In this document: positions 29,298 through 39,572 of the stretch, in pieces
Numbering within the stretch: position 1 is the stretch's first letter
How the letters are laid out: every line of letters begins with the position of its first letter
From: Symsagittifera roscoffensis
Lineage: Eukaryota > Xenacoelomorpha > Acoela > Convolutidae
Direction: 5' to 3'
DNA: 64,000 bases
Assembly: GCF_963678635.1 (NCBI RefSeq)
Contig: NW_026971149.1
Location: 1,328,242-1,392,241 of the forward strand
Notes under the pieces: model-generated
Seen by the model: the letters and a program-made list of their open reading frames with translations, nothing else
Database searches by the model: none
What the model was told of the DNA's origin: nothing
Made by a program: the position numbers and the translations under genes

Positions 29298-29890
29298 AGT
29301 GTAAATTATGGTAGTAAGTTTACTATACGATGCAGTGATTTATATACTTTCTTTGTAATTTAAACTTTTTTCTCAAAATCTTGACTTTTTTTCGATGTCT
29401 CTGTAGGTTCAGAATAGATTCAGATAGGTAGAAAGTAAAAATATTTAATACATTTTTATTAAATCAAATTAAACAAATCTTATCGTGTTTTGATTTTTTT
29501 TTGAAAATTTTTTTGATAAAAATTTCAAGTTTTTGCACAAAAACTCTTACCATTGACTTACCATGCACCAGAAAACTAAATACATAACCTTTATTCTACA
29601 ATCTACACGTAATTAACAATTAATTGTTCCCAATTAGGTAACGCGCGCCAAATTTTTTTCCAAAAAATTTTTGTCAAAATTTTCCCAAATTTTTTCCCAA
29701 AATTTTTTCCAAAATTTTTCCCGACACAAAAACATCGTATTTTAACACATGGGAAACCTATAACCTATCTTAATACATGGGAAATCTATTCCCTATCTTA
29801 ATACATAGCCGGAAATCTATAACGTATCTTAATACATGGGGTCCGCCATGCACCCCCCCCCCCTCCTGATCACCTCCAACATCTCCTACT
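29298..29890 (-). repeat. Right terminal inverted repeat of Polinton
   Basis: It is the reverse complement of the left TIR with scattered substitutions and small indels, for example in the C-run and in a lost GGCGGACC at about 29808. It ends ...CTACT directly before GACAGG. Confidence 0.92.
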
Positions 29891-29896
29891 GACAGG
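29891..29896. repeat. Polinton target-site duplication, right (GACAGG)
   Basis: It is identical to 12843-12848 and continues into TTTACTCTGAGAAGG, the same sequence that follows GACAGG in the empty sites. Confidence 0.93.
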
Positions 29897-31152
29897 TTTA
29901 CTCTGAGAAGGAAATTTAAGAACAAATTGAGTGATTGAGATAAATATATTATCATAGCTAAAAATAATATTTTACCTAAGTCTAGAGAAGGAAAAAAGAT
30001 GTTTGAGGCATATAAACAGCGTAGGCAAGGGTCAGGAGAAGAGGGCCTGGAAAAAGAAGCCGCTTCAGTGATGATCGAATCTACAGCTCCGAACAATGAG
30101 TCAAGGTCAAGGAAGAGGAAGCGAGAGATGGAGAAAGGGAGTTCTTCAGCGGAGGCGGTGTCGGAGGCGAAACTGAAGGAGACACCTCCGATGGTTTTAG
30201 CGAGATGGAAGACTGCAGCTTAACAAGTCAAATTGACATCTAGGAAGCTAGGAGATGACGGCAGATATAAAAGCTGCGCCTGGTCCCGTGACAGAAGGGG
30301 ACTTTAGGGCACAGATGGTAAAGTTGAAGAGATGTTCCACCAGTGTGCAATTATGGGAGGTAGATGTCCGCAAGGAATGGGTTTCGAATGAACACCAGAG
30401 CGTCAGGCAAAAAATCATAAATGATCACGTGATTTCATTGAGAAGGGACTCACAAGGAACACTACTCGTTCCTGATGGATAGACCTGGATACGATGAGAG
30501 AGCTAGAGAATTGTCTAAAGAAGCTGCACCGGTGATTAGCCAGAAAGTTGGGCCAAGCATCGAAGTTGGGCCAAGCAGCAGAAAGCAGAAGTGAATAAGT
30601 TGGAGTTGAGGAGCCAACTAGGGCGAACGTGGGAGAAATTGGTGCTGGAGTACCTCGAGAACGAGATTAGGGCACCCCAATCTGCCCAACTCCTGATGGC
30701 AGACCCTTTCACTCGGACTGAGCGAAGGTTTTTGTTCACGTGGTGCTTGGCTGGACTTGCATTGGAAGATCTGAACTCATGTGAGAAAGTGGAATTCGGG
30801 GACAAAAGCTTGTATTTGTACCAGATGATGATGCAATATGTTGCTTCATGCAGCATTTGAGTCAACACTAGAGTGCCGGACAACAAATCACAAATGATCC
30901 TCTTGGGAAAGTATTCACGTGGAGCACTGCTCGTTCCTGGTGGATGGCCCTGGATACGATGAAAAATCTAAAGCTTTGTCTAAAGAAGCTGGACTGCGGA
31001 GTATCCAGAAATAGTCGAAATTGTGCCGAACAGCAGAAAGCAGAGGTAAATAAATTGGAGTTGAGGAGCCAACTAGGGCGAATGTGGGAGAAATTGCTGC
31101 TGGAGTACTCTGAAACAAGAAGAGGCCACCCTCAACTGCCCAACCTCTGATG
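29897..31152 (+). repeat. Local repeat family, copy A, right part
   Basis: This continues copy A after the Polinton: a basic segment (SRSRKRKREMEKGSSS, 29999-30223) with nuclear-localisation-like character, a TATAAAAG-containing joint at 30267, then about two ~455-bp tandem units. The longest intact frame in a unit is 30591-30860. No known protein family was recognised. Confidence 0.8.
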
Positions 31153-31360
31153 GCGCAAAATTCGACAGGAAATTTAGCCATTTTTGAAATGATCAAATGA
31201 ATTCACAATTTGCGTATTTTTCTCAAAGAGAACAAGATCTACCGCACTTTTTACAATTAGGCGCAAAATGTCTAAATTGAACGTTTATTTTCTTTTTAAG
31301 TGGTTTTTGTTGAAGAAACTTTAATCAAAGAACATATGATGATATTCGGACCATCTGGGG
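31153..31360. other. Junction segment, nothing recognised
   Basis: A/T-rich DNA follows the repeat end. About 45 bp near 31165-31210 resemble 50390-50421, where the right LTR element begins. No gene is seen. Confidence 0.4.
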
Positions 31361-33975
31361 TAAAGTTTTTTAGAAACTTCGAATGAATTCATTTATAATT
31401 TTGTTATTTTTTGTCTTTGGTTTGGTTTTCTATTTTTTCTACTTGTTAACAGCTGTTATTGAAAAAAAAAACAATTTAAACTAAATCAAATTGGCATTTA
31501 ACTAAGGATGCAAAAAATTTTAAAGAGTTTCACTCGTGAATAAACAGTTGTCGTCCAGAATAAGCGAAAAGATTTTTTCGCTTTCAATTAAAACTTTACT
31601 TTCTATGTATAATTTCCAAAGAAGGATTTGAAACAAAAATTTCAACTTAATTTTGGATCATCAACACTGTCAACAATTATCTCGTGAGTGTTTATCTCTT
31701 GCTATTCAATAGAGTCTGTTAAAACTAGACATTAATTTGATATAATTCCATCGTTACGATCTAAATAAGACCTAACGTTACTACGCGCGTCTTTGATGCG
31801 TATGACTACCAAGAACATTGTACAGATTAATAGAAAGCCAAAAAACTTAACAAAACGGTTTCTTTGTGGGTTTTATTTGTTGCAAACAATGTAATATTTT
31901 ACTCGAACACTATTTTGCGCAGCATAAAGCATTCCTTTAGATAAATGTTCTCAGGGTTCTTTTTGACGGCATACCTATTAATTTTAAAATCTACTTTTTC
32001 CTGTAAATTCGCAATATAGTAATGACTCATTGTTAACAGGGTTTTCTACTCTGAATCAGAAATTCAATTTTCCTTATCTTCAGTATTTTAGTGCATTGTG
32101 CATTCATGTTGCTCAAAAATCTCAATTTAGTGCATTTGGTTTTTTGGAACTAGATATTATCAAAATTTCAATAAAAACTCAGCAAAATATGGTTTTACTG
32201 AGCTCATGGTAGGAACCTTCCATTAACAATGCATTTGTGTTTAGATTGTTTTTCTTGCTTTCATCAATTATTTGGCTCGAAAGAAACTTAAAATCTTTAA
32301 GGTATTGTAATTCTCAAAATAGTTTGAAGTTTTTCTGATTATTTTTAGTCCATTTCTGGTCTCAATGCTCCATTATTATTGCTTTTGTTTGTAGATTTAA
32401 CTAGTTGCTTATGTCTCAAACTAAGGCCTTGTGGTTTTGCAACAGAAAATCATCAGGAGGTTTCTAAAATTTTCGAGCAAAACTGAACTGTTTGATGATT
32501 TGTTTAAATTTTTGCACTTGTTTTCAGTTTAAGCTTCTTAAGAAATCTTTGTACTTTGCTTGAGCTTCGTAGCAAATGATATAACTTTTTGAATCAAAAA
32601 CTAAAATGCGCTCATAAAGCTCAATAATTACTACCGAATAAATCTGCGTTTTTAAGGACGAATTTCATTTTTTACCTATTAGCTTTTGTGTTTTTTGTTT
32701 CTTCACATCAATACTTGAAAAGTACAAAAAAATTTCTGTTTTTTTTTCTCGCGTCAAAATATCTGCCGTGTTCAAGAGTAGCTTTAAGTTCGTTGTTCAG
32801 TTCGGAAAAAAAATTGATTTTGCGATTTATTTCTTAGTGATAGTAATACTGACACCTGAAAAATCAACATGATTGATTTTCACTCGTATTTTAAAGGAAT
32901 GACAGATTATTTGATATAATTTTAGCTAGCGCAAATTATTTTAGTTATAGACTTACTGGTGAAAAAACAGTTGTCACCGAAAACAACCCAAAAATTTTTA
33001 CAAGGGTTTTTACACAAGGCTGGGACACTTGTTTGTGAGGTACTCTGCTGCTGCATAATTCCACTCGAGCGAGATTAAGTTAAAGTCTTGGAAGAACAAG
33101 GCTAAGAAGATAAGGGTTTCGATGCCTCCGAGTTGGGAGGTACGAGTAGTAAGCAAAGGGGTTGAGAGGTCTGGGTTCGAGAAAAAGTTCCAATAAATGA
33201 TGACGGCTAAATTATAGTGGAGGAAGGACACCTGGGCTTGATGGCGACGTCAAGATGCAGTACGAGGAATTATTTGGCGCCCTGTGGACTAGAGGAGGTG
33301 GTGCTACAACATGAGGGATGTAGGCTCGATGCGGTTTGCGCTGTTTCTGTGCCCCTCATGGAGTATATTCAGCCGAACCCAGTCGATATCATCTGTGCCG
33401 ATTGGCACTCCTAGAGTGGAAATCTCCCAGTGGGGAACAGATTTGATAATGATTTGAACAGAGAACCTGCAACCGAAACGATCGAAGGGGAGATAAAGGA
33501 TGAATCTCTCAGTGATCCGGAGGAGGACATACACACGGGGGCGACCCCGGCTGAAGAAGCAGTGCTCCAGGAATTGAATGGTGAAGAATGGGCGGATACA
33601 GCGACGCCACCACTGGACTCTCCCCGAAATAATCTTTAGTTACAGCTTGGGAGTCAACCAATGGACATGAGCATGGTCTACTTGAGCAATGATGGCGAGG
33701 AGAAGAACACCATTGAGAAAAACAAAACGATGTTCTTGAATACTCTGGATCAAAAAAGATGGCAAAATTCGTGCTGGAGTTCAATTAGAATGTGAAGCGG
33801 AACAGTGATGTTGAAGAGTTCAAGAAGGAACTATGGGACACAGTGCTGACATTCGGAGAGCCTATAGAAATTGGACTGGAGTTGGGTAGGGAGAGAATGT
33901 GCCTAGCAAGATGGTCCATATCGGAGAAAAGAGGCCAAACAGCGAGCCCAAACTCTGTGCAGCTTTAAAGACAGG
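31361..33975 (+). repeat. Local repeat family, copy B, left part
   Basis: It is similar to copy A from about 31795 and to copy C from 31361 (copy C 43685). It has an A/T-rich noncoding 1.5 kb, then the coding-like part from about 32935. Frames are broken relative to copy C. The last 180 bp before the mini-Polinton match copy A base for base over long runs and differ from the 35.9-kb and 39.8-kb paralogues, so A and B share a common inserted ancestor. Confidence 0.85.
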
Positions 33976-35565
33976 AGTAGTAGACGTTGGAGGTGATCAG
34001 GGGGGGGGGGCGGTGCATGGCGGACCCCATGTATTAAGACACGTTATAGATTTCCGGTCCACCATGCTATGTATTAAGATAGGGAATCGATTTCCCATGT
34101 AATAAGATAGGTTATAGGTTTGCCATGTATTAAGATACGATGTTTTTGTGTCGGGAAAAGTTTTGGAAAAAGTTTTGGGAAAAAATTTGGAACAATTTTG
34201 ACAAAAATTTTTTGGAAAAATTTTTGGCGCGCGTTACCTAATTGGGAACAATTAATTGTTAATTACGTGTAGGTTGTAGAATAAAGGTTATGTATTTAGT
34301 TTTTTGGTGCATGGTAAGTCAATGGTAAGAGTTTTTGTGCAAAAACTTGAAGTTTTTATCAAAAAAAATTTCCAAAAAAGAGTTCAAAACACGATAAGAT
34401 TTGTTTAATTTGATCTAATAAAAGTTTATTAGATATTTTTACTTTCTACCTATCTGAATATATTCTGAACCTACAGAGAAATCGAAAAAAAGTCAAGTTT
34501 TTTGAGAAAAAAGTTTAAATTACAATGAAAATATATAAATCACTGCATCGTATATTAAGTTCACCGCAATAATTTACATTTTGTTATCATGAAACCATAT
34601 TGATACAACATCTTATATAATTTATTACATCGGAAGAGTTCTTATAAATCCAATGGTTTTGTATGAATTCCATCATCTTGCACTTGTCTTTTAGGATAAA
34701 AATAACTTAGTCCTTTCTTTGTTTGTTCATATGTAGCAACCATATCGATGAAGCTATCAACTTAACGTCTACTAAAAGAGGATTCAGAACTATAAATCAT
34801 ATGGTTGCTACATATGAACAAACAAAGAAAGGACTAAGTTATTTTTATCCTAAAAGAAAAGTGCAAGATGATGGAATTCATACAAAACCATTGGATTTAT
34901 AAGAACTCTTCCGATGTAATAAATTATATAAGATGTTGTATCAATATGGTTTCATGATAACAAAATGTAAATTATTGCGGTGAACTTAATATACGATGCA
35001 GTGATTTATATATTTTCATTGTAATTTAAACTTTTTTCTCAAAAAACTTGACTTTTTTTCGATGTCTCTGTAGGTTCAGAATAGATTCAGATAGGTAGAA
35101 AGTAAAAATATCTAATAAACTTTTATTAGATCAAATTAAACAAATCTTATCGTGTTTTGAACTTTTTTTTGGAATTTTTTTTTGATAAAAATTTCAAGTT
35201 TTTGCACAAAAACTCTTACCATTGACTTACCATGCACCAAAAAATTAAATACATAACCTTTATTCTACAACCTACACGTAATTAACAATTAATTGTTCCC
35301 AATTAGGTAACGCGCGCCAAAAATTTTTCCAAAAAATTTTTGTCAAAATTTTTCCAAATTTTTTCCCAAAACTTTTTCCAAAACTTTTCCCGACACAAAA
35401 ACATCGTATCTTAATACATGGCAAACCTATAAGCTATCTTAATACATGGGAAATCTAATCACTATCTTAATACATAGCATGGCGGACCGGAAATCTATAA
35501 CGTATCTTAATACATGGGGTCCGCCATGCACCCCCCCCCCCTGATCACCTCCAACATCTACTACT
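33976..35565. mobile_element. Mini-Polinton: 1,590-bp fold-back palindrome of the POLB end
   Basis: It is flanked by GACAGG (33970-33975 and 35566-35571). Each ~770-bp arm is the left Polinton terminus: TIR plus the last ~100 bp of POLB coding DNA. The left arm stops at ACCATAT (34745). The right arm, in reverse complement, extends about 50 bp further into POLB (34746-34796). The result is two inverted copies of the same end around a short asymmetric loop, without any right-end gene. It encodes nothing complete. A template switch back onto the copied strand would give exactly this structure. Confidence 0.93.
34746..34796. other. Loop of the fold-back mini-Polinton
   Basis: About 50 bp between the two arms read as POLB sequence in one orientation only, corresponding to about 13620-13672 of the full element. 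The joint with the left arm is at CCATAT/CGATGA. Confidence 0.8.
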
Positions 35566-35703
35566 GACAGGTTTACTCTGAGAAGGAAATTTAAGAACAA
35601 ATTGAGTGATAGAGATAAATATATTATCATAGCTAAAAATAATATTTTACCTAAGTCTAGAGAAGAAAAAAGATGTTTGAGGCATATAAACAGCGTAGGC
35701 AAA
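35566..35703 (+). repeat. Local repeat family, copy B, short right remnant
   Basis: It follows the right GACAGG. It shares variants with the 29.9-kb segment (ATATTATCATAGC, GCATATAAACAGCGTAGGCAA) that the empty-site copies lack. It is cut off at about 35703 and joined to the tail of another repeat unit. Confidence 0.8.
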
Positions 35704-35960
35704 CAGCTCTTATATCTCCTAGTCTCAAAAGATCTGGTGTATACTGATCTGGAGTTATGAGCATGGTCTACTTGAGCAATGATGGCGAGGAGAAGAACAC
35801 CATTGAGAAAAACAAAACGATGTTCTTGAATACTCTGGATCAAGAAGGATAACAGAATTCTTGCTGGAGTTCAATCAGAATGTGAAGCGGAACAGTGATG
35901 TTGAAGAGTTCAAGAAGGAACTATGGGACACAGTGTTGGCATTCGGAGAGCCTATAGAAA

Positions 35961-36392
35961 TTGGACTGGAGGTGGGGAGGAAGAGAATATGCCAAGCAAG
36001 ATGGTCCATATCGGAGAAAAGAAGCCAAACAGCGAGCCCAAACTCTGTGCAGCTTTAAAGACAGGTTTACTCTGAGAAGGAAATTTAAGAACAAATTGAG
36101 TGATAGAGATAAATATCTTATTATAGCTAAAAATAAAATTTTACCTAAGTCTAGAGATGGAAAAAAGTTGTTTGAGGCAAATAAACTGCGTATGCAAGGG
36201 TCAGGAGAAGAGGGCCTGGAAAAAGAAGCCGCTTCAGTGATGATCGTATCTACAGCCCCGAACAATGAGTCAAGGTCAAGGAAGAGGAAGCGAGAGATGG
36301 AGGAAGGGAGTTCTTCAGCGGAGGCGGTGTCGGAGGCGAAACTGAAGGAGACACCTCCGAGGGTTTTAGCAAGATGGAAGACTGCACCTTAA
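35961..36392 (+). pseudogene. Basic ORF of the repeat family, 143 codons
   Basis: The frame has no ATG start at this position (it opens within DWRWGGRE). It runs through a basic region with KFKNKLSDRDKYLI and SRSRKRKREMEEGSSS, ending SEAKLKETPPRVLARWKT. The same frame is kept at 39826-40257 and in part at 29999-30223 and 45975-46184. It looks like part of a former protein with a nuclear-localisation-like stretch. The family was not recognised. Confidence 0.4.
36060..36065. other. Empty Polinton target site
   Basis: A single GACAGG stands in the context CAGCTTTAAAGACAGG then TTTACTCTGAG, which is the exact fusion of the two Polinton flanks. Confidence 0.9.
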
Positions 36393-36419
36393 CAAGTCAA
36401 ATTGACATCTAGGAAGCTA

Positions 36420-39230
36420 GGAGTTGACGGCAGATATAAAAGCTGCGCATGGTCCCGTGACAGAAGGGGACCTAGCGCACAGACGGTAAAGTTGAAGAGA
36501 TGTTCCACCAGTGTGCAATTATGGGAGGTGGATATCCGCGAGGAATGGGTTTCGAATGAACACCAGAGCGTCAGGCAACAAATCACAAATGATCACATGA
36601 GTCCATTGAGAAGGGACTCACGAGGGACACTGCTCGTTCCTGATGGATAGACCTGGATACGATGAGAGAGCTAGAGAATTGTCTAAAGAAGCTGCACCTG
36701 TGATTAGCCAGAAAGCGTCGAAGTTGGGCCAAGCAGCAGAAATCAGAAATGAATAAGTTGGAGCTGAGGAGCCAACTAGGGCGAACGTGGGAGAAATTGG
36801 TGCTGGAGTACTTCGAGAACGAGATGAGGGCACCCCAATTGGCCCATCTCCTGCTGGCTGACCCTTTCACCCTGACTGAGCGTCAGTTTTTGTTCACGTG
36901 GTGCTTGGCTGGACTTGCATTGGAAGATCTGAACTCATGTGACAAAGGGAAATTCGGGGACAAAAGCTTGTATGTGTACCGGATGCTGATGCAGTGTGTT
37001 GCTTCATGCAGCATTTGAGTCAACACCAGAGCGTCGGGCAACAAATCACAAATGATCCTCTTGAGAAGGTATGCACGAGGAACACTGCTCGTTCCTGGTG
37101 GATAGCCCTGGATACGATGAAAAATCTAAAGATTTGTCTAAAGAAGCTGGACTGCGGAGTATCCAGAAATAGTCGAAAATGTGCCGATCAGCAGAAAGCA
37201 GAGGTATATAATTGGAGTTGAGAAGCCAATTAGGGCGAATGTGGAAGAAATTGCTGCTGGAGTACTCCGAAACAAGAAGAGGCCACCCTCATCTGACCAA
37301 CCTCTGATGGCGAACATTTTCACCCAGACTGAGCGTCAGTTATAGTTCACGTGGTGCTTGGCTAAAGTCGCATTGAAAGATCTGAATTCATGTGAGAAAA
37401 CGAAGTACGGGGACAAAAGCCTGCATGTGTACCAGATAATGATGCAATATGTTGCTTCATGCAGCACTTGAGTCAACAGCAGAGCGTCGGGCAACAAATC
37501 AAAAATGATCCCCTTGAGAAGGGATTCACGAGGAACACTGCTCGTTCCTTGTGGTTAGCCCTGGATACGATGGAAAAGCTAGAGATTTGTAGAAAGAAGC
37601 TGCACCGCGGAGTGTCCAGAAAGCGTCGAAACTGGGCCACGCAGCAGAAAGCAGAGGTGAATAAGTTGGAGTTGAGGAGCCAACTAGGGCGAACGTGGGA
37701 GCAATTGGTGCTGGAGTACTTCGAGAACGAGATGAGGCCATACCTCATCTGCCCAACCTCTGATGGCGAACCCTTTCACCCGGAATGAGGGTCAGTTAAT
37801 GTTCACGCGGTGTTCGGCTGGAGCTGCATTGAAAGATCTGAACTCATGTGTCAAAAGGAAGTTCGGGGACAAAAGCTTGTATGTGTACCGGATGATGATA
37901 CATTATGTTGCTTCATGCAGCGTTTGAGTCAACACCAGAGCGTCGGGAAACAAATCACAAATGATCATCTTGAGAAGGGATTCACGAGGAACACTGCTCG
38001 TTCCTGGCGGATAGCCTTGGATCCGATGGGAAAGCTAGAGATTTGTCTAAAAAAGCTGACTGCGGACTTCCCAGAAATAGTCAAAATTGGGCCGAACAGC
38101 AGAAATGAGATGTGAATAAGTTGGTGTTGAGGAGCCAACTAGGGCGAACTTCGGAGAGATTGCTGCTGGAGTACTTCGAGAACGAGATGAGGCCACCCTC
38201 ATCTGCCCAACTCCTGATGGCGACCTGTTTCAACCGGACTGAGCGTCGGTTTTGCTTCACAGGGTGTTAAGATGGAGTTGCATTGGAAGATCTGAACTCA
38301 TCTGATAAACTGAATTTCGGGGAAAAAAGCTCGTATGTGTGCCGGATGATGATGCAGTATGTTGCTTCATGCAGCACTTGAGTCAACACCAGAGCGTTGG
38401 AAAACAAATCACAAATGATCCCCTTGAGAAGAGACTCACGAGGAACACTACTCGTTCCTGGTGGATAGCCCTGGATACGATGAAAGAGCTAGAGAATTGT
38501 CTACAGAATTTGGAACGCGGAGTATCCAGAAAGCGTCGAAAATGGGCCAAGCAGCAGAAAGCAGAGGTGAATCAGTTGGATTTGAGAAACCAACGAGGGG
38601 CGAATGTGGAAGAAATTGGTGCTGGACTACTTCGAGAACGAGATGAGGCCATACCTCATCTGCCCAACCTCTGATGGCGAACCCTTTCACCCGGAATGAG
38701 GGTAAGTTAATGTTCACGTGGTGTTCGGCTGAAGCTGCATTGAAAGATCTGAGCTCATGTGACAAAATGAAAATCGGGGACAAACTTTGTACGTGTACCG
38801 GATGATGATGATGATACAGTATGTTGCTTTAAGCAGCTTTTGAGTCAACACCAGAGCGTCGGGAAACAAATCACAAATGATCCTCTTGGGGAGGGGACTC
38901 ACAAAGAACACCACTCGTTCCTGGTGAATAGCCCTGGATACGATGAAAGAACTAGAGAATTGTCTAAAGAAGCTCGACTGCGGAGTATCCAGAAATAGTC
39001 GAAATTGGGCCGAACAGCAGAAAGCAGAGGTAAATAACTTGGAGTTGAGGAACCAACTAGGACAAATGTGGGATAAACTGCTGCTGGAGTACGCCGAAAC
39101 AAGAAGAGGCCACCCTCATCTGCCCAACCTCTGATGGCGAACATTTTCACCCAGACTGAGCGTCAGTTATTGTTCACGTGGTGCTTGGCTGAAAAGGCAT
39201 TGAAAGATCTGAACTCATGTGAGAAAATGA
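36420..39230 (+). repeat. Tandem array of ~455-bp units, array B1
   Basis: The landmark GCCAACTAGG recurs at 36771, 37225, 37679, 38134, 38589 and 39052, a period of 454-463 bp. Each unit has frames of 60-110 codons (for example with KAEVNKLELRSQLGRTWE). The period is not a multiple of three, so the array is not one repeated-domain protein. Units differ at roughly a tenth or more of positions within the array. Confidence 0.88.
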
Positions 39231-39572
39231 GTAGTTTCTCGTATTGTTTGGGAAATTGGCGGCAATCTATTGAGTCGTAGAGGCATTTCTAATAAGTTCT
39301 CTTTTTCGTCTAATTCTAAAATCTATTTTGTTCTAAATCTAAGTTAGTTAAGGTCTGGTTTGAGACTTTTCGTCGCACCAGAGGAGTAGAGTAGTTTCAG
39401 AGAAGGTACACTGTCTGCTCGTCACGCTATCTTGTTTTAGGCCAGATAGATTCAGAGTGTAATTTTCATAGAGTAATTTCAGATAAGGTAAACCGTTTGT
39501 TCGTCTCGGTATCTTATTTTCGGCCGGCTAGAATCGTGCAACATCTTAGACTATTACCGATCCCAATCATAC

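Larger units (their letters stand above)
12849..29890. mobile_element. Polinton/Maverick, 17,042 bp, complete ends
   Basis: The element has AG...CT termini, ~0.6-kb terminal inverted repeats, a 6-bp target duplication and the hallmark genes of the group: protein-primed family-B DNA polymerase, retroviral-like integrase, packaging ATPase, adenovirus-type protease, and minor and major capsid proteins. Its length fits the usual 15-20 kb. The boundaries are independently fixed by empty paralogous sites. The copy is non-autonomous now, because polymerase, integrase, ATPase and both capsid genes carry inactivating changes. Polymerase runs left, nearly all other genes run right, and a TGACGTCA array lies between them. 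Confidence 0.96.
35708..39572 (+). repeat. 3,865-bp higher-order unit B1
   Basis: It is nearly identical to 39573-43437 with a constant offset of 3,865 bp at several landmarks. It contains, in order, the tail end, the segment with the uninterrupted GACAGG site (36060), a basic SRSRKRKREMEEGSSS ORF, about six ~455-bp units and the unit tail. Confidence 0.88.

Noticed and set aside
12849-29890. Envelope fusogen or toxin-antidote cargo in the Polinton
   Set aside because: All larger frames were read; none resembles a class I-III fusion protein or a known toxin. The only membrane proteins are small.
31153-33975. Copy B as a second independent Polinton flank chosen by target preference
   Set aside because: Shared private variants on both flanks favour duplication of one inserted locus, though independent insertion is not excluded.
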